A stretch of DNA of 7,270 bases, from the NCBI GenBank assembly GCA_004213235.1, contig SHAI01000129.1, forward strand, positions 1 through 7,270, written 5' to 3'. This document shows, one piece after another, positions 1-6,515 of the stretch. The notes under the pieces are model-generated. The model saw only the letters and a list, made by a program, of their open reading frames with translations, did not search any database and was not told the DNA's origin. Position 1 is the first letter of the stretch. Each line of letters opens with the position of its first letter. The stretch is from Parvularculaceae bacterium. Its GTDB lineage: Bacteria > Pseudomonadota > Alphaproteobacteria > Caulobacterales > Parvularculaceae. The position numbers were made by a program, and so were the translations under genes.

Positions 1-1
1 A

Positions 2-109
2 TATTTCGAGAAGGGGATGTTGCAACACAACATCGCCGCGATTTATGGAATAAATCAGGGGCGCGTGAGCGAGGTGGTTAACAACCACAAATTCCCTGTT
101 TCCCCGTAA
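2..109 (+). CDS. C-terminal end of a helix-turn-helix protein (5' truncated by window edge)
   Basis: Reading from base 2 gives 35 codons ending in TAA at 107-109, with no start inside the window that would make a sensible complete gene, so the rest lies to the left. The visible residues include MLQHNIAAIYGINQGRVSEV followed by a short Asn/His/Lys-rich end. The pattern Q-x-x-IA-x-x-x-G-(V/I)NQGR(V/I)SEV is a recognisable helix-turn-helix unit found in small DNA-binding proteins of proteobacteria and phages, with NQGRVSEV as the likely recognition helix. This suggests DNA binding, but the regulated genes and the full domain structure cannot be seen. It faces the ABC ATPase gene convergently and is followed at once by a strong terminator, so it ends its transcription unit. 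The family assignment rests on recalled similarity only. Confidence 0.6.
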   Translation, partial: YFEKGMLQHNIAAIYGINQGRVSEVVNNHKFPVSP

Positions 110-120
110 AATCAAACAGG

Positions 121-149
121 GCCCCGGTCGGATGACCGGGGCTTCTTTT
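121..149 (+). terminator. Rho-independent terminator, possibly bidirectional
   Basis: A perfect 9-bp GC-rich stem (GCCCCGGTC at 121-129, GACCGGGGC at 134-142) with a GGAT loop is followed by TTCTTTT. It begins 11 bases after the stop codon of the helix-turn-helix gene. On the minus strand the same hairpin is followed by CCTGTTTGATTTT, a weaker T-rich tract, so it may also stop transcription arriving from the ABC ATPase gene. Confidence 0.9.
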
Positions 150-174
150 GCTGTGGCACATGGCCATCGAAAAG

Positions 175-258
175 CTAAAGAGCCGAATTAAAACTGCTAA
201 TGCTCGCCGGCACTGGCCACGATCCGCACTTGCGTGCTGTGCGCGGCGACATGATCAT
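175..258 (-). pseudogene. Truncated start of a gene downstream of the ABC ATPase, probable ABC-2 permease remnant
   Basis: An ATG at 256-258 overlaps the TGA of the ABC ATPase gene (ATGA arrangement). A second in-frame ATG at 250-252 lies 7-8 bases after a GGGGAGG ribosome-binding site inside the end of the ATPase gene. This is a textbook coupled start, yet the frame closes with TAG after 27 codons. The first ten residues (MIMSPRTARK) are followed in the next frame by VRIVASAGEH and a stop at 197-199. Joined, these would resemble the basic, then hydrophobic, opening of permeases that partner NatA-type ATPases; one extra G near 229 would join them. About 25 bases further on, nothing permease-like remains. 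I infer a decayed or deleted partner gene. It could instead be a real 27-residue peptide, chance, or an assembly join. The permease reading depends on gene order and a short match. Confidence 0.35.
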
Positions 259-1220
259 TCCTCCCCAACATCGTCAGGAGATGACGCGCGATCTCCATCA
301 TCGCCCGCCAGCCGGACGAAAATATCGTGCAAGGACGCACTGTCAGCATTAAATCCGCTAACAGACAACCCTGCTGCAATCAGCGCCCTTAAGAAAGTCT
401 GTGGGTCCGCACCGCGCACCAGCTCAACACGGTATTCTTTTTCATCCGCATTCGATCCATCATCAGTCTCTTCGATTTTAACAACGCCGCTGATGTCGGC
501 TATCTGAGCAGGTGCCGCGTTCGTACGCACAGTAACTTGCGGCGGAAATATCTGGCGCGCCTCATCAAGGGTTCCGTCGAATTTCTTTTGCCCGCTTGAG
601 AGGATCAAAAACCGGTCACACAGGCGCTCGGCATGCTCCATGACGTGGGTTGAAAAGATGATCGTCTTGCCCGCATCTTTCAGTCGACGAATTAATTTTT
701 CCAGTGTCGCCTGATTTATCGGATCAAGCCCGGAGAAGGGTTCATCGAGAATGTACAGATCCGGGTCATGGGCGATGGTCGTCAACAGCTGGACCTTTTG
801 CGCCATGCCCTTTGACAGCGCTTCATTTCGCGCACGGGCGAATTCACCAAGGCCAAACTCTTCGAGTAGCTCATGGGCACGGGCCTTCGCCTTACCGGCG
901 GGGACCCCGCGCAGCCTGGCAAAATAGGCAATGGATTCCGCCGCACGCATTTTGCGGTATAGGCCGCGCTCTTCCGGCAAATAGCCAATCCGGTGCCGCA
1001 TATCATTGGCAGACATCGAATCAAGAACGTCAATCGTGCCGCTGGTGGGAGCAATGATATCGAGGATCATGCGCAGCGTTGTGGTCTTGCCCGCGCCATT
1101 GGGCCCGAGAAACCCGAAAATCTCGCCCGGGCTTACGTCGAACGAAAGACCATTGACCGCTTTGAACCCACCAAAGCTCTTTACAACGTCCTGCAAGCGC
1201 AATGCGTACGCCGCCCCCAT
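255..1220 (-). CDS. NatA-type ABC transporter ATP-binding protein
   Basis: This is a 321-residue cytoplasmic ATPase that would power an ABC-2 type exporter. Motifs run in the expected order: Walker A GPNGAGKTT (39-47), the Q-loop region IGYLPEERGLY (78-88), the ABC signature LSKGMAQKVQ (135-144), Walker B with its D-loop YILDEPFSGLDP (156-167) and the H-loop STH (190-192). The C-terminal part, from about residue 215, looks like the DUF4162 domain and ends with SLHDIFVRLAG, typical of the NatA/Na+-efflux-like subgroup. The Q-loop has Glu where many ABC proteins have Gln, which is normal in this subgroup. I chose the ATG at 1218-1220 because AGGGGAG lies about 7 bases ahead; an upstream ATG at 1320-1322 would add 34 non-homologous-looking residues. 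The substrate is unknown. The expected permease is missing downstream, where only a stub is seen, so the transporter may not work as encoded here. Confidence 0.9.
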   Translation of the reverse strand: MGAAYALRLQDVVKSFGGFKAVNGLSFDVSPGEIFGFLGPNGAGKTTTLRMILDIIAPTSGTIDVLDSMSANDMRHRIGYLPEERGLYRKMRAAESIAYFARLRGVPAGKAKARAHELLEEFGLGEFARARNEALSKGMAQKVQLLTTIAHDPDLYILDEPFSGLDPINQATLEKLIRRLKDAGKTIIFSTHVMEHAERLCDRFLILSSGQKKFDGTLDEARQIFPPQVTVRTNAAPAQIADISGVVKIEETDDGSNADEKEYRVELVRGADPQTFLRALIAAGLSVSGFNADSASLHDIFVRLAGDDGDRASSPDDVGEE

Positions 1221-1284
1221 CGGCCACTCCCCTTTTTTTCCGTCCCGGCCTGCTCTCCGCCCCGTTCTGCCAGGCAAGCAAGCA

Positions 1285-1312
1285 AGAAAACAGCCGAGAT
1301 TGCTCAGCGGCT
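1285..1312 (-). terminator. Candidate Rho-independent terminator after the glyoxalase gene
   Basis: On the minus strand, AGCCG and CGGCT form a 5-bp stem with an 11-base loop (1292-1312), followed directly by GTTTTCTT. It lies in the 147-base gap between the stop of the glyoxalase gene and the chosen start of the ABC ATPase gene. That position suits a boundary between the two transcription units, but the stem is short and some read-through is likely. Confidence 0.3.
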
Positions 1313-1367
1313 CCATTTGCATGTGGTTGCTAAAAATAAGAAAGCAATAAGGAAAATTTGTGGCGCG

Positions 1368-1808
1368 CTACCAAGACCCTGTATTTTCCATCGCGCGCCA
1401 GGGGTCTGCGGGGGCCAGGCGCTCACCTTCTTGCAGGAGCTCGATGGAGATACCGTCCGGCGACCGGACAAATGCCATATGGCCATCGCGCGGTGGGCGA
1501 TTAATCGTGACGCCAGCGTCCATCAGGCGCTGACAGACATCGTAGATATTCGCCACACGAAAGGCGAGGTGACCGAAATTCCGGCCGCCAGGATACTCTT
1601 CTTTATCCCAGTTATACGTCAGCTCCACATGTGGTGCCGCAGGTCCGCCAACCGCATCGATATCGTCAGGTGCCGCCAGATACACCAAAGTGAAGCGACC
1701 CGCCTCATGCTCGCTCCGATTGACCTCAACGAGACCAAGCTTATCGCAGTAAAAATCGAGTGACGCTTGCAGGTCGTTTACTCGAACCATGGTGTGCAGA
1801 TAGCGCAT
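1368..1808 (-). CDS. gloA: Lactoylglutathione lyase (glyoxalase I)
   Basis: This cytoplasmic metalloenzyme converts the hemithioacetal of methylglyoxal and glutathione to S-lactoylglutathione, the first step of methylglyoxal detoxification. Two VOC-fold halves are visible. With the start used here (146 residues) the four metal ligands fall at His5 (LHTMVRV), Glu62 (HVELTYNW), His80 (FGHLAFRV) and Glu123 (GISIELLQ), matching the H/E/H/E set of the family. The length is close to E. coli GloA (135 residues), and the long insertions of the zinc-type eukaryotic enzymes are absent, so a Ni/Co-type enzyme is likely. The ATG at 1806-1808 gives the E. coli-like N-terminus MRYLHT and has AAGGA 8 bases upstream. 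An ATG at 1815-1817 adds three residues and overlaps the upstream stop, but has no spaced ribosome-binding site. The overlap implies translation coupled to the membrane-protein gene before it. Confidence 0.93.
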   Translation of the reverse strand: MRYLHTMVRVNDLQASLDFYCDKLGLVEVNRSEHEAGRFTLVYLAAPDDIDAVGGPAAPHVELTYNWDKEEYPGGRNFGHLAFRVANIYDVCQRLMDAGVTINRPPRDGHMAFVRSPDGISIELLQEGERLAPADPWRAMENTGSW

Positions 1809-1813
1809 TAAGG

Positions 1814-2371
1814 TCATCCTTCACTTTTTGCTTCTCTGACGCGGATGACTTCTTCGCGAACATCCCCCGGTCGGCGCTGGTGATAGCGGCGCATTACTAG
1901 GGCAACAATGCCCATCCAGGCGAAAATCACGCCGAAGAAATAGTAAAACCCAGCGAAATCCTTTGCGAGGTAAAGCGCAACTTCCTCCCGCTCCGCCTGG
2001 CCGATGGTGGTTTGTGCCTCACCGATGGGGACATATTTCGCCAGTTCTGCCGGCTCGGCGATCATGCCCGCCTGCTCACCAATCCAGATAATCCCGCTCA
2101 AAACGCCAAAAACCGCCGGCAGTGCCACGGCAAACAGGGCCATGGCCACAAGGAAATACTTTGGAAATCTCGGGAACTTCGCTTTGTGGTAGGCCGCTTC
2201 AAACTCTGTCAGCGTTATTCCATCGACGAAGGCGGGCTCTTTATCCTGATAGCGCTGAAAGGCAATCTTCGCCCCTTCGGCGATTTGCCCGCGCACACGC
2301 TTCGCCCAATAAAAATACCCGCCGCTGGCCGCTGCAATCAGGCAGGCAAACACAAAAAGAAAACCAATCAC
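1814..2371 (-). CDS. Three-helix integral membrane protein of unknown function
   Basis: I do not recognise this 185-residue protein. Three hydrophobic helices are visible at about residues 1-22, 72-98 and 138-161. The first is followed by a positively charged stretch (AKRVRGQ), so it is a membrane anchor rather than an obvious cleaved signal. A hydrophilic segment (about 25-70) contains [26 protein letters not shown], split here between two charged helices, and a second loop (99-137) is acidic. The C-terminus is strongly charged ([20 protein letters not shown]). The start is GTG at 2369-2371, with a weak GGGTGG ahead of it and no better ATG nearby. The gene begins 11 bases after the DUF2244 gene ends, and its TGA overlaps the first possible ATG of the glyoxalase gene, so the three genes probably form one operon. 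No catalytic motif is evident. Confidence 0.8.
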   Translation of the reverse strand: MIGFLFVFACLIAAASGGYFYWAKRVRGQIAEGAKIAFQRYQDKEPAFVDGITLTEFEAAYHKAKFPRFPKYFLVAMALFAVALPAVFGVLSGIIWIGEQAGMIAEPAELAKYVPIGEAQTTIGQAEREEVALYLAKDFAGFYYFFGVIFAWMGIVALVMRRYHQRRPGDVREEVIRVREAKSEG

Positions 2372-2382
2372 ACCACACCACC

Positions 2383-2940
2383 CTAGCCTTGCCGCGCCCG
2401 CACCACCGCCGCAGCGATGGCGTCGCCAAATTGCTCACGTTCGCGCGGCGAAAGAAAGGTGCCAAGGAAAAGCGATCGCCCCTTACTCGTCAATCGCACG
2501 CGCACATGATGTTCCCCGGGATGATCGACTGACACCTGGGTCCAGAATGGCTGGAGCGACCACCGGCTTTCATGGCCCGACGGTAATACCCGGCTGACCC
2601 TGATGCAATCGGCCGTAATATGGATGCGTTCATGGTGGCGCCCCTGGCGATAGCTGAGCCTGAACGCCAGCCAGACAAGGAAAATATCAAGGCCGCAAAA
2701 CCCCAGAACCGGCCACGCGCCAATTGACGTGAAAAAAACCCCAAGGGTCACGTTCACCGCGATCACGACGCCCATCACCAGGGCAAAACCAGCCGGCGGC
2801 AGGGATCGGTTCGGGAACAAAATAGCCTCGAAGATCTCATCGCCCGCCGATGCCAGGCGTGGCGGCGCTTCATAAGATACGCGCCCGATCTGATCAGGCG
2901 GCATGGTTTCAATTTCAGACAGGGTCCGTGCATAGGCCAT
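2383..2940 (-). CDS. DUF2244 domain-containing membrane protein
   Basis: The 185-residue product matches the DUF2244 family by its overall pattern. An N-terminal segment is followed by a hallmark stretch (FPNRSLPPAGF, about residues 42-52), two closely spaced transmembrane helices (about 53-72 and 75-93, with the motif GAWPVLGFCGLDIFLVW), then AFRLSYRQGR and a cytoplasmic beta-rich C-terminal domain with a Trp-rich segment (RWSLQPFWTQV). The family's function is unknown; members are common in Alphaproteobacteria and resemble small inner-membrane proteins. The ATG at 2938-2940 was chosen because a good promoter ends just upstream of it. A TTG at 2998-3000 would extend the frame by 20 residues without family-like sequence, and an ATG at 2902-2904 would shorten it by 12. 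It is the first gene of the minus-strand cluster and is divergent from nth. Confidence 0.85.
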   Translation of the reverse strand: MAYARTLSEIETMPPDQIGRVSYEAPPRLASAGDEIFEAILFPNRSLPPAGFALVMGVVIAVNVTLGVFFTSIGAWPVLGFCGLDIFLVWLAFRLSYRQGRHHERIHITADCIRVSRVLPSGHESRWSLQPFWTQVSVDHPGEHHVRVRLTSKGRSLFLGTFLSPREREQFGDAIAAAVVRARQG

Positions 2941-2946
2941 AAAACG

Positions 2947-2975
2947 TTTATAGGGCCGCCATCGACATACGCCAA
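2947..2975 (-). promoter_or_regulatory. Sigma70-like promoter of the DUF2244 operon, probably giving a leaderless mRNA
   Basis: On the minus strand a -35 box TTGGCG (2970-2975) and a -10 box TATAAA (2947-2952) are separated by exactly 17 bases. Only six bases lie between the -10 box and the A of the ATG at 2938-2940, so the expected transcription start falls at the start codon itself. No Shine-Dalgarno sequence precedes this ATG, which agrees with leaderless translation. Confidence 0.55.
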
Positions 2976-3041
2976 TTGCGACAAATCGCTGATCGCACAA
3001 ATCGGCTTGCAGCCAGGCCCAGCCGCGATTACTGCAGTGGC

Positions 3042-3758
3042 ATGCCTCGTAAATTAACCAAAGCCGCCGCCGCGGAGCTGTATCAACGCCTGCATGATGC
3101 GACGCCTGCGCCGACGACAGAACTCAATTACGCTGACCCGTACACCCTTCTTGTGGCGGTGACCCTTTCCGCCCAGGCAACAGATGTCGGCGTGAACCGC
3201 GCGACGGGGCCCCTTTTTAAAATTGCTAACACGCCAGAGAAAATGGTTGCCCTCGGCGTGGAGAAGCTCGGCGATTACATCAAAACCATTGGCCTTTGGC
3301 GCAATAAAGCCAAAAACGTTGTCGCCCTGTCGCAAATCCTGATCGAACAATATGACAGCGTGGTGCCGCAGGACCGCGACGCCCTGGAACAGCTCCCCGG
3401 CGTCGGTCGGAAAACAGCGAATGTCGTGGTCAACACCGCCTTTGGCCAACCAACAATCGCGGTGGACACCCATATTTTTCGCGTTTCCAATCGGACCGGA
3501 CTTGCCCCGGGGAAAACGCCGCTGGCGGTGGAAAAGGCGCTGGAAAAGATCACCCCGGACGGCTTCATGCGCGATGCCCACCATTGGCTCATCCTGCATG
3601 GCCGTTACATCTGCAAGGCGCGCACGCCAGACTGTCCCAATTGCCGGATCACGGACATCTGCCTTTACAAAGATAAAACCGGCACGGACAGCACTGCGAA
3701 GAAAAAAGCGCCTACGCGGACAAAGCGATCCCCAAAGAAAAAGGAGAAGAAAATATAA
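3042..3758 (+). CDS. nth: Endonuclease III
   Basis: This DNA glycosylase/AP lyase removes oxidised pyrimidines in base excision repair. The 238-residue product carries the helix-hairpin-helix LPGVGRKTANVV (118-129) with catalytic Lys124, followed by IAVDTHIFRV with catalytic Asp142. The [4Fe-4S] cluster ligands are Cys191, Cys198, Cys201 and Cys207 in the exact C-x6-C-x2-C-x5-C spacing. The early DPYTLLVAVTLSAQATD segment (32-48) is also typical. The ATG at 3042-3044 gives the usual N-terminus (MPRKLTKAAAAELYQRL); no clear ribosome-binding site precedes it, and an in-frame ATG at 2976 would add 22 atypical residues. After the cluster the protein runs on for about 30 residues rich in Lys, Arg, Thr and Pro (219-238 especially basic), beyond the usual end near residue 211. 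The gene shares one base with pyrF, so the two are almost certainly co-transcribed. Confidence 0.97.
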   Translation: MPRKLTKAAAAELYQRLHDATPAPTTELNYADPYTLLVAVTLSAQATDVGVNRATGPLFKIANTPEKMVALGVEKLGDYIKTIGLWRNKAKNVVALSQILIEQYDSVVPQDRDALEQLPGVGRKTANVVVNTAFGQPTIAVDTHIFRVSNRTGLAPGKTPLAVEKALEKITPDGFMRDAHHWLILHGRYICKARTPDCPNCRITDICLYKDKTGTDSTAKKKAPTRTKRSPKKKEKKI

Positions 3759-4459
3759 TGCAGGAAAACCCACTGATCGTTGCGCTTGATGTACCCGATA
3801 TCGCCCACGCAGAACGGCTTGTTGACCAGATTGGCGACGGCGCGAGCATTTTCAAAATCGGGTACCAGCTCGCACCTGTTGGCGGATTTGACCTCGCTCA
3901 AAAACTGATCGCGTCCGGCAGGAAAGTTTTCTTCGACCTGAAGTATCATGATATCGGTGCCACGGTGGAAAAGGGCGTTCGCAGCATCGCATCGCTAGGC
4001 GGCAACTTCCTCACCGTTCATGCCGAAAAGGACGTGTTGTCTGCGGCCATGCGCGGCAAAGGTGAGGCGGAACAGCTCAATATTCTCGCCGTAACCGTGC
4101 TGACAAGCCTGTCGCAGGCCGATCTGCATGAAAGCGGTTACGACATCGCCCTGAAAGACCTCGTCCTAAAACGTGCCCGCCGCGCGCGCGATGCGGGGGC
4201 CGATGGTATTGTCGCCTCTGCACTGGAAGCGGCCGACATTCGCCGCGAAGTGGGGCCGGACATGCTAATCATTACACCCGGCGTGCGCCCCCAAGGGGCC
4301 GCGACAGGCGATCAGAAAAGGGTAGTTACGCCAGAAAATGCAATCCTGGCGGGTGCTAATTATATTGTCGTCGGCAGGCCGATCACCGAAGCAGCGGACC
4401 CGGGACGCGCCGCGAAGGCAATCGCCGAAGAGGCCATGGCAGCTGTGGCACGCGCGTAA
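3758..4459 (+). CDS. pyrF: Orotidine 5'-phosphate decarboxylase
   Basis: This enzyme decarboxylates OMP to UMP, the last step of de novo pyrimidine nucleotide synthesis, in the cytoplasm. The 233-residue length is normal for the short bacterial class. The TIM-barrel signatures are in order: IVALDV (7-12, Asp11), FKIG (32-35, Lys33), FFDLKYHDI (58-66) with the catalytic Asp60-Lys62-Asp65 set, TVHA (86-89), ITPGVRP (172-178, phosphate-binding Arg177) and IVVGRPI (203-209). The segment after the catalytic Asp reads DIGAT, where many relatives have DIPNT; the conserved Thr is kept. The ATG at 3758-3760 overlaps the nth stop in TAATG, with AAGGAG (3741-3746) 11 bases ahead and inside nth, so translation is probably coupled to nth. 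No attenuator or pyrimidine-responsive element is visible immediately upstream. Confidence 0.97.
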   Translation: MQENPLIVALDVPDIAHAERLVDQIGDGASIFKIGYQLAPVGGFDLAQKLIASGRKVFFDLKYHDIGATVEKGVRSIASLGGNFLTVHAEKDVLSAAMRGKGEAEQLNILAVTVLTSLSQADLHESGYDIALKDLVLKRARRARDAGADGIVASALEAADIRREVGPDMLIITPGVRPQGAATGDQKRVVTPENAILAGANYIVVGRPITEAADPGRAAKAIAEEAMAAVARA

Positions 4460-4497
4460 CGCCCTGGCATATTAACCGCAAACGCGCGATTTTGCCT
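4451..4497 (+). terminator. Weak candidate terminator of the nth-pyrF unit
   Basis: CGCGCGT at 4451-4457 (overlapping the pyrF stop) can pair with ACGCGCG at 4482-4488, followed by ATTTTGCCTTT. The 7-bp stem is perfect, but the 24-base loop is long for an intrinsic terminator. The T-tract partly coincides with the -35 box proposed for the next gene. Confidence 0.3.
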
Positions 4498-4519
4498 TTC
4501 AATGACGGCCTTGTAATAT
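4492..4519 (+). promoter_or_regulatory. Candidate sigma70-like promoter for the acyl-ACP synthetase gene
   Basis: TTGCCT (4492-4497) and TAATAT (4514-4519) are separated by 16 bases, each matching four of six consensus positions. A start near 4526 would give a leader of about 70 bases before the ATG at 4597. The leader shows no obvious riboswitch or strong hairpin. Confidence 0.4.
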
Positions 4520-4596
4520 CTCCCAAATGAATCAGAATGTTAGGCATCCGCACGGCGCAAAAAATGCATAACAACGATCTGCGGGAGGAAACGCAT

Positions 4597-6432
4597 ATGT
4601 CTGAAGCTGTAACCAGTACTGAAAACGCGTCCAACCCGTTGGACCGCCAAACCGCGCGCCGCATTGAACGCAAAGCGCGACGATCCATCTTTTCTGCGCT
4701 TCTCGCCACAGGCCGGCGCAAAGGCGGGGGCAAGGTTGCCATTATTGACGGCGACGGACGCAATCTGACCTATAATGAGATCGCAAGAGCAAGCTTCGGC
4801 CTTGGCGGACCGATCGCCCGGCGCACAATCGCAGATGAACGGGTTGGCGTCCTTTTGCCGACCGGCGCGGGCGCAACGATCACCATGTTTGCATTACACT
4901 CGCGCGGCCGGGTCCCCGCCATGCTCAACTTCACCGCGGGTGTCCGCAATATTCTTTCTGCGGCAAAAGCTGCTGAAGTGACCCAGATACTGACCGCGCG
5001 CAAATTCGTCGAGATCGGCAATCTTGAAGACTTGATTGACGAGTTAAGCCAATCACTGACGATCCACTATCTTGAAGACCTGAAAGAAGAAGTGCGCCTT
5101 GTTGACAAGGCTCGCGCCCTGCTTGGCCCATTGGTGCCGAACCTTGCTTCAGCACCAATTGATCCGGATGGACCGGGCGTGATTTTGTTCACATCAGGCA
5201 CAGAAGGCGCGCCCAAAGGCGTTGTTCTGTCGCACACGAACATTATGGCAAACATTGAACAGATCGGCGAACATGTTGATTTGTTGCCAACAGATATTTT
5301 CTTCAACCCATTGCCAACATTTCACTGCTACGGGCTGACCGCCGGTACGCTCTGGCCGATTATCATGGGTTACCCTGCCGTTCTGCACCCATCGCCCCTG
5401 CAGACAAAAATCATCCCGAAGCGGATTTTTGAAACCGGCGCGACAGTCATGTTCGCGACAGATACATTCCTGCAGCAATACATGCGCGCCAGTGACGCCC
5501 GCGGCATGAGCTCGCTGCGTCTTGCCGTATGCGGCGCGGAACGGGTGAAAGACGAAACCCGCCAGGCGGCCGAGCGCAAATACTCTTTTGAAGTTCTGGA
5601 AGGCTATGGCGTGACAGAGGCGTCGCCTGTGCTTGCCGCCAATCAACCCGGTGACATTCGCTCCGGCACAGTCGGCAAATTACTTCCCGCCATAGAATAC
5701 AAGCTGGAACCAGTTGAAGGCCTGGAAGGCGCTGGCCGATTGTTTGTGCGTGGGCCGAACATAATGAAGGGATATATCACAGCCGACGAACCCGGCGTCT
5801 TAAAACCGTTGGAAGATGGCTGGCATGATACAGGCGATGTCGTCGCCTTTGATAATGACGGCTATATGGGCATTCGCGGACGGGTAAAGCGTTTTGCGAA
5901 GATTGGCGGGGAGATGATATCTCTGGCAGTCGTTGAGAACTGCGCAACAGCGGTTTGGCCAGACAATATGCACGCGGCAACAATCCTGCCAGATCCACGC
6001 AAGGGCGAACAGATTGTTCTTGTTACAGATCGCGCGGACCATGATCGTGCGGCATTGCTGGCCTGGGCACAATCCCACGGCACGCCAGAAATTGCCGTCC
6101 CGAAAAAGATTGTCGCCGTAGATGCAATACCCGTTCTTGGAACCGGCAAGTTAGATTACGTCGCAATCAAGCGACTCGCGGAAGATAAAATTGCTGAAGC
6201 AAAAGCCGCAGCTGACGAAAAACGCGCTGCCGCGGCCATTAGCGATAACGCAACCAAAGCTGAAGAGAAGCGCCGACAAAAGGCCGAAAAACTGGCCGCA
6301 CGGGAGGCAAAGCGCCAGCAACGTAGTGCAAAGACATCTGAGGCTGACAATGGCGAAACGCCGGCGCAGAACTCAATCAAAGATAATATTGCAAACGACT
6401 CCGCGCCATCGTTCAAGGACGCGGCCGAATAA
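4597..6432 (+). CDS. Aas-like acyl-ACP (acyl-CoA) synthetase, stand-alone AMP-binding protein with a charged C-terminal tail
   Basis: This 611-residue member of the ANL adenylating superfamily most likely activates fatty acids with ATP. Motifs: FTSGTEGAPKG (198-208, P-loop), PTFHCYGLTAG (240-250), GYGVTEASP (336-344), GWHDTGD (408-414, ATP-ribose-binding Asp), GRVKRFAKIGGEMIS (428-442, hinge) and PVLGTGKLD (512-520, catalytic Lys518). ERVGVLLPTGAGATITMFALHSRGRVPAMLNFTAG and the FAKIGGEMISL hinge (both split across known blocks) match the C-terminal synthetase half of Aas, which supplies acyl groups for re-acylating lysophospholipids. The N-terminal PlsC acyltransferase domain and transmembrane helices of Aas are absent; there is only a ~45-residue basic lead-in. 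Residues 521-611 form an Ala/Lys/Glu/Arg-rich, probably coiled-coil, then acidic tail not usual in the family. The ATG at 4597 follows GGGAGGA (4583-4589) at 7 bases and is preferred over an ATG at 4537. A long-chain acyl-CoA synthetase role is the alternative. Confidence 0.88.
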   Translation: MSEAVTSTENASNPLDRQTARRIERKARRSIFSALLATGRRKGGGKVAIIDGDGRNLTYNEIARASFGLGGPIARRTIADERVGVLLPTGAGATITMFALHSRGRVPAMLNFTAGVRNILSAAKAAEVTQILTARKFVEIGNLEDLIDELSQSLTIHYLEDLKEEVRLVDKARALLGPLVPNLASAPIDPDGPGVILFTSGTEGAPKGVVLSHTNIMANIEQIGEHVDLLPTDIFFNPLPTFHCYGLTAGTLWPIIMGYPAVLHPSPLQTKIIPKRIFETGATVMFATDTFLQQYMRASDARGMSSLRLAVCGAERVKDETRQAAERKYSFEVLEGYGVTEASPVLAANQPGDIRSGTVGKLLPAIEYKLEPVEGLEGAGRLFVRGPNIMKGYITADEPGVLKPLEDGWHDTGDVVAFDNDGYMGIRGRVKRFAKIGGEMISLAVVENCATAVWPDNMHAATILPDPRKGEQIVLVTDRADHDRAALLAWAQSHGTPEIAVPKKIVAVDAIPVLGTGKLDYVAIKRLAEDKIAEAKAAADEKRAAAAISDNATKAEEKRRQKAEKLAAREAKRQQRSAKTSEADNGETPAQNSIKDNIANDSAPSFKDAAE

Positions 6433-6515
6433 CCAAACGTCCGGCCCCTGACTTTTAATAATGGCGGCCTGAACTGAAATCAGCTGGATACCTGTTATCG
6501 CGCAGGTTTCCGGCT
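6433..6515. other. Intergenic region after the acyl-ACP synthetase gene
   Basis: This 83-base stretch lies between two convergent genes, next to the tandem array. It holds a short possible hairpin, ACCTG (6490-6494) with CAGGT (6503-6507), extended imperfectly on each side and followed by TTCCGGCTTTTCTATTTT. It might act as a weak terminator for the synthetase gene. I see no other site or reading frame in it. Confidence 0.3.

Noticed and set aside
148..507. A 119-codon plus-strand open frame
   Set aside because: It overlaps the end of the ABC ATPase gene antisense, starts within the terminator tail, and has a Ser/Pro/Arg-rich composition with no domain.
1326..1346. TTGCT/AGCAA inverted repeat as a terminator
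   Set aside because: The 5-bp AT-rich stem with an A-rich loop and no GC content is too weak to support.
993..1763. A 256-codon plus-strand open frame
   Set aside because: It lies antisense to the start of the ABC ATPase gene and most of glyoxalase I, both with complete family motifs; its own sequence shows no domain and is rich in Arg, Cys and His typical of antisense frames.
3054..3773. A 239-codon minus-strand open frame
   Set aside because: It is antisense to nth along its length; nth has all catalytic and cluster residues, and the minus frame shows no recognisable domain.
4520..4596. Riboswitch or leader peptide before the acyl-ACP synthetase gene
   Set aside because: No strong stem, terminator/antiterminator pair or convincing small frame with its own ribosome-binding site was seen.
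5194..5646. A 150-codon minus-strand open frame
   Set aside because: It lies inside the acyl-ACP synthetase gene, whose conserved motifs span this region in the other strand.
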